Source: an uncultured Prevotella sp. (GTDB lineage: Bacteria > Bacteroidota > Bacteroidia > Bacteroidales > Bacteroidaceae). From it: DNA of 64,000 nucleotides. The DNA lies in the NCBI GenBank assembly GCA_945873145.1, contig CAMCBZ010000003.1, positions 1 to 64,000 on the forward strand, written 5' to 3'. Both the position numbers and the translations under genes were made by a program. Position 1 is the first letter of the stretch. Each line of letters starts with the position of its first letter. The notes beneath the pieces are model-generated. The model searched no databases. It was not told the origin of the DNA and worked only from the letters and a program-made list of their open reading frames with translations. Positions 53,801-64,000 of this stretch are shown here, one piece after another.

Positions 53801-54614
53801 GAACTATATCCGCAAGGACAAGCAGCTCGCTGCTGAGCAGAACCGCCGCAAGTTCGCCATTACCATTGGTGATGAGCTGCCTTCAGGTATCTTGAAGATG
53901 GCTAAGGTTTATATCGCTAAGAAGCGTAAGATCCAGGTCGGTGATAAGCTTGCCGGTCGCCATGGTAACAAGGGTATCGTCTCTAAGATCGTGCGTCAGG
54001 AGGATATGCCGTTCTTGGCTGATGGTCGTCCTGTCGACTTGGTACTGAACCCGATGGGTGTGCCTTCTCGTATGAACTTAGGACAGATCTTCGAGGCTAT
54101 CCTCGGTGCAGCCGGTAAGAAGCTCGGCGTGAAGTTCGCTACTCCAATCTTCGACGGTGCTAAGCTTGACGACCTGCGTGAGTGGACAGAGAAGGCCGGT
54201 CTGCCTAACCTCTGCTCAACGACAGTTTACGATGGTGAGACCGGTGAGCCTTTCGACCAGAAGGCTACTGTGGGTATCACCTACTTCTTGAAGCTCGGTC
54301 ACATGGTTGAGGATAAGATGCACGCCCGTTCTATCGGTCCGTACTCTCTCATCACTCAGCAGCCACTTGGTGGTAAGGCACAGTTCGGTGGACAGCGTTT
54401 CGGAGAGATGGAGGTTTGGGCTCTTGAGGGCTTCGGCGCCAGCCATGTCCTGCAAGAGATGCTTACCATCAAGAGTGACGATGTCACCGGTCGTTCCAAG
54501 GCTTACGAGGCTATCGTCAAGGGCGACCCCATGCCGACACCGGGAATCCCCGAGTCGCTCAATGTGTTGCTGCATGAGCTTCGCGGTCTGGGACTGAACA
54601 TTAAGTTGGATTAA
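50805..54614 (+). CDS. rpoB: RNA polymerase beta subunit
   Basis: 1269 residues, full length for the phylum. Landmarks: [20 protein letters not shown] (rifampicin-binding cluster), [41 protein letters not shown] and the end [25 protein letters not shown]. No resistance-type change is obvious in the cluster. Catalytic core with RpoC, which follows 26 nt later. Confidence 0.98.
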   Translation: MSNVIDNRVNFASVQNPYPFPDFLDVQLKSFRDFLQLDTPPEERKNDGLYKVFAENFPITDTRNNFVLEFLDYYIDPPRYTIDECLERGLTYSVPLKAKMKLYCTDPDHEDFGTFIQDVFLGTIPYMTDNGTFVINGAERVVVAQLHRSPGVFFGQGVHANGTVLYSARVIPFKGSWIEFATDINNVMYAYIDRKKKLPVTTLLRAIGYESDKDILQIFDLAEEVKVSEKNKSELIGRKLAARVLRTWTEDFVDEDTGEVVTAERNEMVLERETEITEDNFDTIIDSGVSTVLVHKNNEAASKYDIIFKTLEKDQSNSEIEAVRYIYKQLRNADPADDASAREVFQNLFFSDKRYDLGDVGRYRINKKLNLDIDPDVRVLTKEDIIEIIKYLIKLVNSNATVDDIDHLSNRRVRTVGEQLANQFSIGLARMSRTIRERMNVRDNEVFTPTDLINAKTISSVINSFFGTNPLSQFMDQTNPLAEVTHKRRLSALGPGGLSRERAGFEVRDVHYTHYGRLCPIESPEGPNIGLISSLCVYATINELGFIETPYRVVKDGKVDLDNKDVEYLTAEEEDGQLIAQGNAPLNEDGSFKRDFVHCRLAADFPVVEPGEVSLMDVSPQQIASVSACLIPFLEHDDGHRALMGCNMMRQAVPLLHNDAPIVGTGLEKQVCEDSRTMITAEGEGVIEYVDATTIRILYDRTEDEEFVSFEPALKEYRIPKFRRTNQNMTIDLRPICNKGQRVKKGDILTEGYATENGELALGRNLLVAYMPWKGYNYEDAVVISERMVRDDVLTSVHVDEYSLDVRETKRGMEVFTSDIPNVSEEATKDLDDNGIIRVGARVEPGDIMIGKISPKGESDPSPEEKLLRAIFGDKAGDVKDSSLKANPSLSGVVIDKKLFQRAEKTRESKKQDKVKLQKIDEEYEAKSDELKNMLVDKLMTLTDGKVCQGVKDYTEAEVLTKGSKFTVPALKNLEYDGIQSNGWTDDEHINGLIQKLIMNYIRKDKQLAAEQNRRKFAITIGDELPSGILKMAKVYIAKKRKIQVGDKLAGRHGNKGIVSKIVRQEDMPFLADGRPVDLVLNPMGVPSRMNLGQIFEAILGAAGKKLGVKFATPIFDGAKLDDLREWTEKAGLPNLCSTTVYDGETGEPFDQKATVGITYFLKLGHMVEDKMHARSIGPYSLITQQPLGGKAQFGGQRFGEMEVWALEGFGASHVLQEMLTIKSDDVTGRSKAYEAIVKGDPMPTPGIPESLNVLLHELRGLGLNIKLD

Positions 54615-54640
54615 GTTTGGAATATTGAAAAGTTAGAAGT

Positions 54641-57600
54641 ATGGCTTTCAAAAAAGATACAAAGGTAAAGAATAATTTTACCAAGATTACCATTAGCCTG
54701 GCCTCTCCTGAGACAATCAAGGAGAACTCCTATGGTGAGGTGACCAAGCCCGAGACCATCAACTACCGCACCTACAAGCCTGAGCGTGACGGCTTGTTCT
54801 GCGAGAGAATCTTCGGTCCGACGAAAGACTATGAGTGCGCCTGCGGTAAGTACAAGCGCATCCGCTACAAAGGTATCGTCTGCGACCGTTGCGGTGTTGA
54901 GGTCACGGAGAAGAAGGTACGTCGTGAGCGTGCCGGACATATCGAGCTCGTCGTTCCTGTAGCTCATATCTGGTACTTCCGCTCTCTGCCAAACAAGATC
55001 GGTTACTTGCTCGGACTGCCTACTAAGAAGCTCGACCAGGTGATCTACTATGAGAAGTATATCGTCATCCAGCCTGGTATCCTCGAAGGACAGAAGGACG
55101 CTGAGGGCGTGGAGGATCTCAATGGTTCCCATAAGCTCGATCTGTTGTCAGAGGAAGAGTATCTCGACATCATCGACAACAAGATTCCTGAGAACAACGA
55201 TATGCTCGACGATGCTGATCCTACGAAGTTCATCGCCAAGATGGGTGCCGAGGCTATCCTTGACCTGCTCAAGCAGATCGACCTCGACAAGCTCAGCTAC
55301 GAGCTGCGTGACCGTGCGAACAGCGACTCCAGCCAGATGCGCAAGACCGAGGCCTTGAAGCGTCTGCAGGTTGTGGAGGCTTTCCGTGGCTCCAAGGATG
55401 TCAATAAGCCGGAGTGGATGATCATGAAGATCATTCCGGTCATCCCGCCAGAGTTGCGTCCGTTGGTACCTTTGGATGGTGGCCGTTTCGCCACTTCTGA
55501 CCTCAACGACCTCTATCGTCGTGTCATCATTCGTAACAACCGTCTGAAGCGACTCATCGAGATTAAGGCTCCTGAGGTGATTCTCCGTAACGAGAAGCGT
55601 ATGCTCCAGGAAGCTGTCGACTCTCTCTTCGACAACAGCCGCAAGGCCAGTGCCGTGAAGAGCGAGAGCAACCGTCCATTGAAGTCTCTCTCCGACTCTC
55701 TGAAAGGTAAGCAGGGCCGCTTCCGTCAGAACTTGCTCGGTAAGCGTGTCGACTACTCTGCCCGTTCTGTGATCGTCGTCGGTCCTGAGTTGAAGATGGG
55801 TGAGTGTGGTCTGCCGAAGTTGATGGCTGCCGAACTCTACAAGCCGTTCATCATCCGCAAGCTCATTGAGCGCGGCATCGTGAAGACGGTCAAGAGCGCT
55901 AAGAAGATTGTGGACCGCCGTGAGCCGGTGATCTGGGATATTCTTGAGAACGTGATGAAGGGTCACCCTGTGCTCCTGAACCGTGCTCCTACGCTTCACC
56001 GTCTGTCTGTGATGGCTTTCCAGCCAAAGATGATCGAGGGTAAGGCTATCCAGCTCCACCCATTGGCTTGTACGCCGTTCAACGCTGACTTCGATGGTGA
56101 CCAGATGGCTGTTCACTTGCCGTTGAGCAACGAGGCCGTGCTGGAAGCGCAGATTCTGATGCTTCAGAGCCACAACATCCTCAACCCGGCCAATGGTGCT
56201 CCTGTCACCGTGCCGTCGCAGGATATGGTGCTCGGCCTTTACTATATCACCAAGATCCGTCCGGGTGCCAAGGGTGAGGGTCAGACCTTCTACGGCCCTG
56301 AAGAGGCTATCATCGCTCTCAATGAGAAACGAGTTGACGAGCACGCTCAGGTGAAGTGCCTCGTCGACGACATTGACGAGAAGGGTAATCCTATCCGTCA
56401 TATCGTAGAGACTACCGTGGGACGTATCATAGTCAACGAGATCATCCCGAAGGAGATTGGCTTCTTCAACGGTGTCATCTCCAAGAAGACGCTGCGTAAG
56501 CTCATCGCTGATGTGATCAAGCATGTGGGTATGGACCGTGCCTGCACGTTCCTTGACGGTGTGAAGAACCTCGGTTACCGCATGTCTTACCTTGCCGGTC
56601 TTTCCTTCAACCTCGATGACATCATCGTTCCAAAGGAAAAGGCAGAGATCGTGAAGCGTGGCCAGGACGAGGTCGATGAGGTCAAGGCCAACTTCGATAT
56701 GGGTCTTATCACTGATAAGGAGCGCTATAATGAGGTCATCAACGCCTGGACACATGTCAACAACGACTTGAAGAAAGCTGTGATGAAGCACATGACCGAG
56801 GCCGACCAAGGTTTCAACGCCGTGTTCATGATGCTTGACTCCGGTGCCCGTGGTTCTGCTGACCAGATTGCCCAGCTCGCTGGTATGCGTGGTCTGATGG
56901 CCAAGCCGCAGAAAGCCGGTGCAGAGGGTAACTCCATCATCGAGAACCCTATCCTGAACAACCTGAAGGAGGGTATGTCTGTGCAGGAGTACTTCATTGC
57001 CTCACACGGTGCCCGTAAGGGTCTTGCCGACACGGCTATGAAGACGGCCGATGCCGGATACCTGACTCGTCGACTCGTCGACGTGTCGCACGATGTCATC
57101 ATCACCGAGGAAGACTGCGGTACACTGCGTGGTCTGGAGTGCCGCGCCCTGAAAGAGGGCGACGAGGTTGTCTCCACACTTGCTGAGCGTATCCTGGGTC
57201 GTGTCTCCGTTCACGATGTCATCAATCCTCACACCAGTGAGATCATTGTCAAGGCCGGTGAGGAGATCACCGAGGCAAAGGCACAGGCTGTCGAGGATGC
57301 CGGTATCGAGATGGTAGAGATCCGCTCGGTGCTGACCTGTGAGAGCAAGAAGGGCGTCTGCCGCAAGTGCTACGGCCGCAACTTGGCTACCTCCAAGATG
57401 GTGCAGCTCGGTGAAGCTGTCGGTGTCATTGCCGCACAGGCTATCGGTGAGCCGGGTACACAGCTGACACTTCGTACCTTCCACTCCGGTGGTATCGCTG
57501 AGAATGCAGCTGCCAACGCATCCATCACCTCTAAGTATGACGCTAAGCTGAAGTTTGAGGGCTTGCGTACTGTACCATTCGTTGACAAGAGCGACGAAAG

Positions 57601-58984
57601 CAATCCTGTCGAGTGCCAGATGGTAGTGAGCCGTTTGGCTGAGGTACAGTTCGTTGACCCCAATACTGATATTAACATGGCTACGCTGACCGTTCCTTAC
57701 GGTAGCTCACTGTTCTTCAAGGATGGTGACGTAGTGAAGAAGGGCGACGTGGTCTGCAAGTGGGATCCGTTCAATGCTGTGATCGTCAGTGAGTATGCAG
57801 GTAAGCTGCAGTTCGACAATGTCATTGAGGGTGCAACCTTCAAGACTGAGACCGACGAGACCTCCGGTATGACCGAGCGTATCATTACTGAGTCCAAGGA
57901 CCACAACGTCATCCCGACAGTTCACGTCGTTGACGAGAATGGTCAGGTGCTCGGTACCTATAACTTCCCTGTGGGCGGCCATATCGCCAACATCGAGGAC
58001 GGTCAGGTCATTGAGACCGGTACCACACTGGTACGTATTCCTCGTGCCGTGTTCAACGCCGGTGGTATCACCGGTGGTCTGCCGCGTGTCACCGAGCTCT
58101 TCGAGGCCCGTAACCCGACGAACCCTGCTGTGGTCTCTGAGATCGACGGTGAGGTGACTATGGGTAAGCTGAAGCGTGGTAACCAGGAGATCATCATCAC
58201 TTCCAAGACGGGTGATCAGCGTAAGTACCTCGTACCACTGTCTCGTCAGATTCTGGTACAGGAGCACGATGCCGTGCGTGCCGGTACGGCTCTCTCCGAC
58301 GGTGAGATCACTCCGGGTGACATCCTTGCCATCAAGGGTCCCACCGCTGTGCAGGAATACATCGTCAACGAGGTGCAGAACGTCTATCGTCTCCAGGGTG
58401 TGAAGATCAACGACAAGCACTTCGAGATCATTGTTCGTCAGATGATGCGCAAGGTACGCATCGACGATCCGGGCGATACCACATTCCTCGAGCAGGATCT
58501 TGTCGACAAGCTTGACTTTGCTGACGAGAATGACCGCATCTGGGGTAAGAAGGTGGTCATTGACGAGGGTGACTCCGAGAACCTTCACAAGGGTCAGATT
58601 GTCACTGTGCGCAAGCTGCGTGACGAAAACTCCAGTCTGAAGCGCCGTGATCTGAAGACTGTCACTGTCCGTGACGCTGTGCCTGCCACCTCTACTCAGG
58701 TGCTGCAGGGTATCACCCGCGCCGCCTTGGGTACGAAGAGCTTCATGAGTGCTGCCTCATTCCAGGAGACCACCAAGGTGCTCAACGAGGCTGCTATCCG
58801 TGGAAAGGTCGACTACCTGGAGGGCATGAAGGAGAACGTGATCTGCGGTCACCTCATCCCGGCCGGTACAGGTATGCGCCAGTGGGACAAGATCATCGTT
58901 GGCTCCAAAGAGGAGTATGAGCGCATGGAAGCCAATCGCAAGAATGTGCTCGACTACGCCGACAAGGTGACACCAGAGAATTAA
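54641..58984 (+). CDS. rpoC: RNA polymerase beta' subunit
   Basis: 1447 residues. Zinc cysteines at 66, 68, 81 and 84 ([20 protein letters not shown]), the absolutely conserved NADFDGD at 481-487 that holds the catalytic magnesium, and the trigger-loop/bridge-helix text [16 protein letters not shown]. The second zinc site is CRKCYGRNL. It ends with a strong terminator 25 nt later. Confidence 0.98.
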   Translation: MAFKKDTKVKNNFTKITISLASPETIKENSYGEVTKPETINYRTYKPERDGLFCERIFGPTKDYECACGKYKRIRYKGIVCDRCGVEVTEKKVRRERAGHIELVVPVAHIWYFRSLPNKIGYLLGLPTKKLDQVIYYEKYIVIQPGILEGQKDAEGVEDLNGSHKLDLLSEEEYLDIIDNKIPENNDMLDDADPTKFIAKMGAEAILDLLKQIDLDKLSYELRDRANSDSSQMRKTEALKRLQVVEAFRGSKDVNKPEWMIMKIIPVIPPELRPLVPLDGGRFATSDLNDLYRRVIIRNNRLKRLIEIKAPEVILRNEKRMLQEAVDSLFDNSRKASAVKSESNRPLKSLSDSLKGKQGRFRQNLLGKRVDYSARSVIVVGPELKMGECGLPKLMAAELYKPFIIRKLIERGIVKTVKSAKKIVDRREPVIWDILENVMKGHPVLLNRAPTLHRLSVMAFQPKMIEGKAIQLHPLACTPFNADFDGDQMAVHLPLSNEAVLEAQILMLQSHNILNPANGAPVTVPSQDMVLGLYYITKIRPGAKGEGQTFYGPEEAIIALNEKRVDEHAQVKCLVDDIDEKGNPIRHIVETTVGRIIVNEIIPKEIGFFNGVISKKTLRKLIADVIKHVGMDRACTFLDGVKNLGYRMSYLAGLSFNLDDIIVPKEKAEIVKRGQDEVDEVKANFDMGLITDKERYNEVINAWTHVNNDLKKAVMKHMTEADQGFNAVFMMLDSGARGSADQIAQLAGMRGLMAKPQKAGAEGNSIIENPILNNLKEGMSVQEYFIASHGARKGLADTAMKTADAGYLTRRLVDVSHDVIITEEDCGTLRGLECRALKEGDEVVSTLAERILGRVSVHDVINPHTSEIIVKAGEEITEAKAQAVEDAGIEMVEIRSVLTCESKKGVCRKCYGRNLATSKMVQLGEAVGVIAAQAIGEPGTQLTLRTFHSGGIAENAAANASITSKYDAKLKFEGLRTVPFVDKSDESNPVECQMVVSRLAEVQFVDPNTDINMATLTVPYGSSLFFKDGDVVKKGDVVCKWDPFNAVIVSEYAGKLQFDNVIEGATFKTETDETSGMTERIITESKDHNVIPTVHVVDENGQVLGTYNFPVGGHIANIEDGQVIETGTTLVRIPRAVFNAGGITGGLPRVTELFEARNPTNPAVVSEIDGEVTMGKLKRGNQEIIITSKTGDQRKYLVPLSRQILVQEHDAVRAGTALSDGEITPGDILAIKGPTAVQEYIVNEVQNVYRLQGVKINDKHFEIIVRQMMRKVRIDDPGDTTFLEQDLVDKLDFADENDRIWGKKVVIDEGDSENLHKGQIVTVRKLRDENSSLKRRDLKTVTVRDAVPATSTQVLQGITRAALGTKSFMSAASFQETTKVLNEAAIRGKVDYLEGMKENVICGHLIPAGTGMRQWDKIIVGSKEEYERMEANRKNVLDYADKVTPEN

Positions 58985-59009
58985 TCATCACACAGTCTAT
59001 CAATATTAA

Positions 59010-59045
59010 AGGCCGTGAACCTGTTATGGGTTCACGGCCTTTTTG
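59010..59045. terminator. Strong terminator of the rpoBC operon
   Basis: AGGCCGTGAAC pairs with GTTCACGGCCT, followed by TTTTTG and preceded by AAA. It separates rpoC from the convergent GH35 gene and may serve both. Confidence 0.92.
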
Positions 59046-59099
59046 TTTGATTTCTTACCAACTTACTGCTATTGTGTCAGAAACAGTTGGTGACAGGCA

Positions 59100-61487
59100 T
59101 TAGTAAACGTATATCTTGCAGTCCTTGATGCAGCCGGGAGCACCTTGCTCGGCGCGTGGCAGGTATTCGAGGGCGGAGACGGTCTGGGTGGAGCCGAGGT
59201 CAATAACGAGAAGGTGGGGAAGATCTGCGCCTGGCACTGTCTGCCAGTAAGTCGACTCTTGCAGGTCGAAGACCTTGTCGCCCGTATGGTTGCCGTTGTC
59301 GGCATCCTCGGAGTCGGCGTATTTCGTGGTCCAAGCCTCACGGCTGATGCGCTTACCTTGTGCATCCTGCAAGTACAGCTCGGCGATGGCGGAGAGATCC
59401 TTGCCGCTCTGGTTACTGCTGATGAGGATGGCGAGGTAGCGGCCTTGCTGCGGCTGGGCGAAGCGCACCGTCTGCCAGCCGTTGCCCGACTGGAATGCAC
59501 CGCTGAAGGCCGGCGTGCGGCTGTTCAGGTCAGGCTTGTCGCCGATGTTGTTGTGCAGGTTGGTCTTCTCCAGTTGCAGTTTGTCGAGCTCCGGCTTGTC
59601 CTGTCCCCACAGCACGGGGTTGTTGGTGCCGATGACGTCGAGCACCATGATGTCGTTCTTGCCCTTCTTCAGCCAGCATCCCGGGCAGTAGAGCGTCTGC
59701 TGAGGACCGATGCGCCAGAAGCGGCCCAAAGCATGGCCGTTGACATAGACCTGACCTTTGCCGAAGTTCTCCATATTAATAAAGGTGTCGCCCACCTTGT
59801 CGAGGTTGAACGTGCCGAGGAAGACACTTGGCTCCTTGTCGCCGTTGCGCAGGTTGAGATGGGTGAGCAGTTCTACATACGGTTTACGCGACTGTGTGGC
59901 CAGTGTGTCCACATCGTCGGGAACGAGGCCGATGGTCCAGTCCTTGAGGTTGTAGGTGACATCGTGCTGTCCGTCGGTGGTGGCGATGGTCACGTCGCCC
60001 GTGATACCCTTGTAGTCCTTGATGGTGCGCCCGAAGTTGATACGTCCCATTGCCTCTACGAGGATGTCGAGTTTAGAACCTCTCTTCACGGGAGGCAACA
60101 TGATGCTCTTCTCGTTTTTCACGCGGTCGATCTTCCCAACAAACTCCCCGTTGATGAACACCTGCGCATAGTCGTGGGCATCGCTGATGGTGAGGCGGCT
60201 GGGTTGACTGATGTCGGGCAGGGTAGTGGAGTAGAAGGCCGAGCCCCATCCCATGTCCATCTCTTCAAAGGTCTTTGTATCGTGGCTCTTCACTGTGCGT
60301 GTGATGAACTGACAGAGAGGGATGCGGGCGGAGAGCTTCACCTTGGGGAAGCTGACCAGCGGAGCCGCAGGCTGGGGAACAGCGGGCAAAGCTTTATCAC
60401 CATTGTATTTCTCCATGGTGTGGCGCAACTCAAAGAATTTTGGCGTCGTGCGTCCATATTCATTGATCGGCGCATCGTAGTCGTAGGAGGTCACGTCGGG
60501 TGCGAATCCCGGGCTGTTGGCTCCTGCCCAATGTCCAAAGCTCGTTCCTCCGTGCGTCATGTAGAGTGAGAAGGAGATGCCTTTGGAGAGCATCTCGTCG
60601 ATACCGGCCACCATGTCTTTGGCCGGACGTGTCTCGTGGCGTGCTCCCCACTTGTCAAACCACCCGCTCCAGAACTCCGAGCACATCTTCGGAGCGTCGG
60701 GACGCAGTTCGCCAAGACGTTTGAACTGTTGGTCGATGTTGGCACCGGTACCAAAGTTCATCGTCCACACCAAGTCATCGAGGCCGTTCTTGGTGAAGTT
60801 ACTCGACCAGTCGCACTGGAAGAGAACCGGACCAACCTTGTTGCCCTGCTTGTCCTTGGAGTACCAATTAGCCTTGAGCAGATCGCGGATGGCACGGATG
60901 TAAGGCTTGTCCTCGCCATAGCTACCATACTCGTTCTCCACTTGCACCATGATGATCGATCCACCATGCTGTATGGTCAGCGGGGCGAGCTGCTCAGCGA
61001 CTTTCTCCTCGAAGACCTTCACACGCTGCATGAAAAACGGATCCTGCTCGCGCAGACGGATGTCCTTCTTCTTCAACAGCCACCAGGGCAGTCCACCCAT
61101 TTCCCACTCGGCGCAGACGTATGGTCCCGGTCGCACGATGACGTACATACCATTTTTCTGTGCCAGTCGGCAGAAGGCGGCCACGTCGTTGTTGCCCGTA
61201 AAGTTGAAGTGATCCTGTTGTGGCTCATGGATGTTCCAAAACACATAGAGGCAGAGTGTGTTCATGCCGAGGGCTTTGCACATTTTGATGCGCTGCTCCC
61301 AATAGGGTCGGGGTATGCGTGGATAGTGCACCTCAGCGGCTTTGACGACAAACGGCTTGCCGTTGAGGAGGAAGGTGCCTTTTCCCACCGTGAAATCACC
61401 ACTGCGGTTCGCTGCCAGACTGGAGCTTGGGCTCAGCATCATGGTCAATGCGAACATAAAAAAAAGAATCTTTTGTTGTAATCTCAT
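59100..61487 (-). CDS. GH35 beta-galactosidase with C-terminal carbohydrate-binding part
   Basis: About 795 residues from the ATG at 61487 (MRLQQKILFFMFAL), whose signal peptide ends near SSLAA; an upstream start at 61517 only adds ten polar residues. The barrel has the GH35 marks: KAAEVHYPRIPRPYWEQRIK, YVFWNIHEPQ, acid/base Glu186 in VQVENEYGSYG and nucleophile Glu271 in CSEFWSGWFDKWG. A beta-rich middle (FINGEFVGKID) and a C-terminal discoidin-like F5/8 type C domain (YLAILISSNQSGKDLSAIAELYLQD) follow. It releases terminal beta-galactose, probably in the periplasm. Lies next to an arabinofuranosidase, hinting at arabinogalactan or pectin side-chain use. Confidence 0.95.
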   Translation of the reverse strand: MRLQQKILFFMFALTMMLSPSSSLAANRSGDFTVGKGTFLLNGKPFVVKAAEVHYPRIPRPYWEQRIKMCKALGMNTLCLYVFWNIHEPQQDHFNFTGNNDVAAFCRLAQKNGMYVIVRPGPYVCAEWEMGGLPWWLLKKKDIRLREQDPFFMQRVKVFEEKVAEQLAPLTIQHGGSIIMVQVENEYGSYGEDKPYIRAIRDLLKANWYSKDKQGNKVGPVLFQCDWSSNFTKNGLDDLVWTMNFGTGANIDQQFKRLGELRPDAPKMCSEFWSGWFDKWGARHETRPAKDMVAGIDEMLSKGISFSLYMTHGGTSFGHWAGANSPGFAPDVTSYDYDAPINEYGRTTPKFFELRHTMEKYNGDKALPAVPQPAAPLVSFPKVKLSARIPLCQFITRTVKSHDTKTFEEMDMGWGSAFYSTTLPDISQPSRLTISDAHDYAQVFINGEFVGKIDRVKNEKSIMLPPVKRGSKLDILVEAMGRINFGRTIKDYKGITGDVTIATTDGQHDVTYNLKDWTIGLVPDDVDTLATQSRKPYVELLTHLNLRNGDKEPSVFLGTFNLDKVGDTFINMENFGKGQVYVNGHALGRFWRIGPQQTLYCPGCWLKKGKNDIMVLDVIGTNNPVLWGQDKPELDKLQLEKTNLHNNIGDKPDLNSRTPAFSGAFQSGNGWQTVRFAQPQQGRYLAILISSNQSGKDLSAIAELYLQDAQGKRISREAWTTKYADSEDADNGNHTGDKVFDLQESTYWQTVPGADLPHLLVIDLGSTQTVSALEYLPRAEQGAPGCIKDCKIYVY

Positions 61488-61516
61488 AGAAGAATTGTTA
61501 TTAGGATTGTCTTCCA

Positions 61517-61524
61517 CAAAATTA
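61517..61524 (-). promoter_or_regulatory. Possible -7 box of the GH35 gene
   Basis: TAATTTTG on the minus strand, 30 nt before the chosen start. No clear TTTG -33 partner was found, so the gene may also be read from the upstream glycosidase transcript. Confidence 0.4.
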
Positions 61525-61632
61525 CAAAAAAGATTCTTTCCTGTTGTTCACTTATCTTTCAATCAATCGTGCAACAGAGAGAAATGTCGAAAAATGCCTG
61601 CTGATTCACGATTTGTTCCCTTGACATCTTTA

Positions 61633-64000
61633 TCATTTATTGGTTCTGACCAATCGCAGTCCGTACCAGCCTGGGTTGGGCGTGGTGCCGTCGGCAGACA
61701 GTCTGACGAGGAACTTGGCGGTAGCCTTCCCATGCTTGTCACGAAGAAGAGTGGTGGGCAGAGGATATTCGACATCGAAGAAGCCATTGGTCTCGCCTTC
61801 GGCCTTCTCCGGAATAACGATGTTGGCGATATTTACGCCGTTGACAGTCAGCGTAGCCTGACGACCCTTGTCGGCGGTGGTGAAGCGGCATCGAATGGCA
61901 AGATTGTCAGCATCGGCGGATGCGTTGAAGAGCGTGTACTGTACATATCCGCCACGTTGTGCGTCGCGATAGGTCTCGTCGCGGAATGATCCCGTGTGAG
62001 AGTCGGTCGTGTAGTTGTATTCGTGTCCCGCCTCGTTTTGCTGTTCACCTGGAGAGACGAAGTCGATGGTGCGCTTGGCGAGTGCTTCAGCCTTTCGTTC
62101 TGTCTCCGCCATGTCGCTCTGAGCATAGCCTTCTGGCGTCTGCTGATACCAGTAACACATATAGCGTGCGTGGTGGATCGTAGCAAACGGCTGCAGCATG
62201 AGGCGAGTCCAGTGATAGCCTGTTACGCCCGGGCGGCTCACATCCAACGGGAAGCGGAGCGTGGACAGGTCGCCCTTGCCGACGCGGGAGAGTACTTCGC
62301 TGCGCTCGCCGATGAGTAGCGGAGCCGTGGTGAGCGGCAGACTCTTGCCCACGGCGCCGGGTGCATGGTCCATGCGCCCTTCCCCGGCATATTCGTTTTT
62401 CAACGCCTCATAGCTCAATCCTGTCGCGTCAGCGTCAGCCTTGTCGCTGGCGGTGGTCTTTGCGGCAAGCAAGACAGGACCATACTCAAAGGCTACATAG
62501 TCCGGAAGGTTAGGACAGGGCACCACGCGCATTGCCATGGGTAAATCAACTTGTACCTTGTCTCCGGCTTTCCACTGACGGCGCAGCTTGACGTAGGAAG
62601 CCTGTCCCACGGTTGTCTTGACCGCTTGCGGCTCACCATTGACGGTGATGCGATAGTCGGCTGTAGTCCACCAGGGATGGCGGATGGCCAGCGTGAACAT
62701 GCCGTCGCGGTTGATGGTCAGCGTGGTCTGCTGGCTATAAGGATAAGAAGTCGTCTGTGTCAAGTCGAAGCGGCGGTCAGCGAGATGACTGGGAGTGAAG
62801 AGATTGACATAGAGCACAGAGTCAGCGTCATGTGTGTAGACTAACTGCCCGTACTTACTGTGGTTCTCCATACCCGTGCCGACGCAGCACCACATGCCTT
62901 TGTTCACCTGCGAATAGATGCGATAGCCTTGTGGACGTAGTGTGGTGAAATAGACATATCCGCCTGTCTTCGGATCTTGTGTGGAAAGGATATGGTTGAG
63001 CGTGGTATACTCATAGAAGTCGGCGTAGCGTGCGTCGTGCGTGCGGTCAGCGAGCATTTCCGAAAGTTTCAGCATGTTATTGGAGTTGCAGCTCTCGGGT
63101 CCGTCTGCTCTGTCGATATACCGGTTGCTGTTGGCTTTGGAGAGGAAGTGTTCCTCTACGCTGTTGCCGCCGATGCATGTCGTGCGGTAATTTGCCACAT
63201 CGGTCCAGAAGTTTTGTGCAGCCTTGGCATAGCGCTTGTCGGCAAGGCTCTCTTCGGCGATACGTTCGAAGCCGATATACTTTGGTACCTGCGTGTTGGC
63301 GTGCCGGTTGTCGAGAAACGTGGTGTTGAGCGTCTGCATACCGTCGACCATTGTCTGGTGTGAGAACGCCTTGGCCGCTTCGAGGTATTTCTTGTTGCCG
63401 AATATCGTGTAGGCATCGGCGAGAACTTCATTCATACCACCCTGCTCCGTGTTGAGGATGCTCTGCATCTGTGCGGTGCTGAGATGACTGATCAGCGCCA
63501 CGGCCCAGTCTGCCATCTTGCGATACATCTCTTTGGCTGTCTTGTTGCTTGTGTAGAGATAAGCATCACGCAGTCCTGCCATCACCTTATGCTCGCAGTA
63601 GAAGGGCACCCATCCGCGAACGGGATCGAAAGCCTTGGCGTTGCCCTGATAGAGTTCTCGCCACACCTCGTTGATCGGTTGTCCGCCGAGAAATCCTTTC
63701 ATACCCGTCTTGTCGTGCTGGTATACATCCTGGCAGTCTTTCAGAACACTGAGCATATAGTCGAGTCGCGACTTGAGCAAAGCGCGAGTCTGCTTGTCCT
63801 GGCAGGCGGCATAGGCCATGGCGAGGGCAGAGAGATAGTGCCCGCCCACATGACCTGACAAGTCAAAGCCGTTGCCGCCCCAGTTCTTGAAGTTAGGATG
63901 GAGCAGCAGCCAATTGGTATACCGGCCCGTGGTGAGTCCGGCTTGTCGGATGAATGGCGTGAGCAATCGGTCGGTATCGTAGTCGAGGAGCACACGGATG
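61633..64000 (-). CDS. GH127-type beta-L-arabinofuranosidase (5' end outside window)
   Basis: 788 codons are visible and the frame is open at the window edge, so the N-terminus lies beyond it. The DUF1680 fold opens as LLDYDTDRLLTPFIRQAGL and FDLSGHVGGHYLSALAMAYA. The zinc and catalytic set of GH127 is present: Glu and Cys in GPESCNSNNMLKL (about residues 300 and 302 counting from the GTG at 63993) and the Cys pair in GMWCCVGTGMENHSKY (369-370), one of which is the nucleophile in HypBA1-type enzymes. A beta-sandwich tail (GGYVQYTLFNASADADNLAIR) ends the protein. The neighbouring family GH146 shares this plan and is an alternative. Probably secreted. Confidence 0.93.
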   Translation of the reverse strand, partial: IRVLLDYDTDRLLTPFIRQAGLTTGRYTNWLLLHPNFKNWGGNGFDLSGHVGGHYLSALAMAYAACQDKQTRALLKSRLDYMLSVLKDCQDVYQHDKTGMKGFLGGQPINEVWRELYQGNAKAFDPVRGWVPFYCEHKVMAGLRDAYLYTSNKTAKEMYRKMADWAVALISHLSTAQMQSILNTEQGGMNEVLADAYTIFGNKKYLEAAKAFSHQTMVDGMQTLNTTFLDNRHANTQVPKYIGFERIAEESLADKRYAKAAQNFWTDVANYRTTCIGGNSVEEHFLSKANSNRYIDRADGPESCNSNNMLKLSEMLADRTHDARYADFYEYTTLNHILSTQDPKTGGYVYFTTLRPQGYRIYSQVNKGMWCCVGTGMENHSKYGQLVYTHDADSVLYVNLFTPSHLADRRFDLTQTTSYPYSQQTTLTINRDGMFTLAIRHPWWTTADYRITVNGEPQAVKTTVGQASYVKLRRQWKAGDKVQVDLPMAMRVVPCPNLPDYVAFEYGPVLLAAKTTASDKADADATGLSYEALKNEYAGEGRMDHAPGAVGKSLPLTTAPLLIGERSEVLSRVGKGDLSTLRFPLDVSRPGVTGYHWTRLMLQPFATIHHARYMCYWYQQTPEGYAQSDMAETERKAEALAKRTIDFVSPGEQQNEAGHEYNYTTDSHTGSFRDETYRDAQRGGYVQYTLFNASADADNLAIRCRFTTADKGRQATLTVNGVNIANIVIPEKAEGETNGFFDVEYPLPTTLLRDKHGKATAKFLVRLSADGTTPNPGWYGLRLVRTNK

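Noticed and set aside
55148..56809. 553-residue open frame opposite rpoC
   Set aside because: Antisense shadow of a strongly conserved gene; no signal or domain visible.

Overview
The window looks like chromosomal DNA of a Bacteroidota species, most probably Prevotella or a close relative in Prevotellaceae (inferred). The grounds are SusC/SusD pairs run by ECF sigma/FecR systems, a type IX secretion (T9SS) gldKLMN operon with a PorP-like gene, many promoters of the TTTG - 19-22 nt - TAnnTTTG type, few Shine-Dalgarno sites, and the gene order rpsU-xer-hpf-tRNAs-tuf-tRNA-Trp-secE-nusG-rplKAJL-rpoBC.

Layout. 1-700: terminator of an outside gene and a decayed sensor histidine kinase. 760-11799 (minus): an eight-gene import unit of ECF sigma factor, FecR anti-sigma, SusC-type receptor, SusD, a lipoprotein that looks like a zinc metallohydrolase without its HExxH site, a Fibrobacter-type paralogous-domain lipoprotein, and two secreted DUF4369-thioredoxin (TlpA-like) proteins. 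12086-13028: a methyltransferase-like protein without a clear SAM motif and a small DUF2795 protein, each with its own promoter. 13121-19816 (plus): T9SS genes porP-gldK-gldL-gldM-gldN and a PorT-family barrel. 20024-30659: metabolic and envelope genes (rhaM, DUF3737, MalY-type aminotransferase, nitroreductase, waaA, gltX, 7TM-HD phosphohydrolase, FadL-type porin), with a repeat-rich 0.77 kb gap at 20342-21107. 30868-40362 (minus): priA, a YefM antitoxin with a broken YoeB toxin, then a second surface-signalling locus (FecR, DUF4249 lipoprotein, TonB receptor, barrel protein, ECF sigma) in which sigma and anti-sigma lie at opposite ends. 40627-43684: malate dehydrogenase and an aminopeptidase P. 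44166-58984: the conserved translation/transcription block with five tRNAs. 59100-64000 (minus): a GH35 beta-galactosidase and a GH127-type beta-L-arabinofuranosidase running off the window, probably part of a plant-glycan utilisation locus.

Three themes stand out. First, two complete sigma/anti-sigma/TonB-receptor signalling units serve nutrient import, one tied to thiol-disulfide proteins instead of glycosidases. Second, several genes are decayed or degenerate (histidine kinase, YoeB, apparently inactive metallohydrolase-like and methyltransferase-like proteins). Third, the gaps carry several families of fold-back and GC-rich palindromic repeats: a perfect 37-bp inverted pair at 30678-30855, related elements at 40405-40601 and 43737, and AT-rich fold-backs at 20626-20763 and 39227-39712. 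No CRISPR array, rRNA, prophage or intact insertion sequence was seen. I did not find a clearly new defence system; the most unusual loci are the SusCD/thioredoxin unit and the intergenic repeat families.
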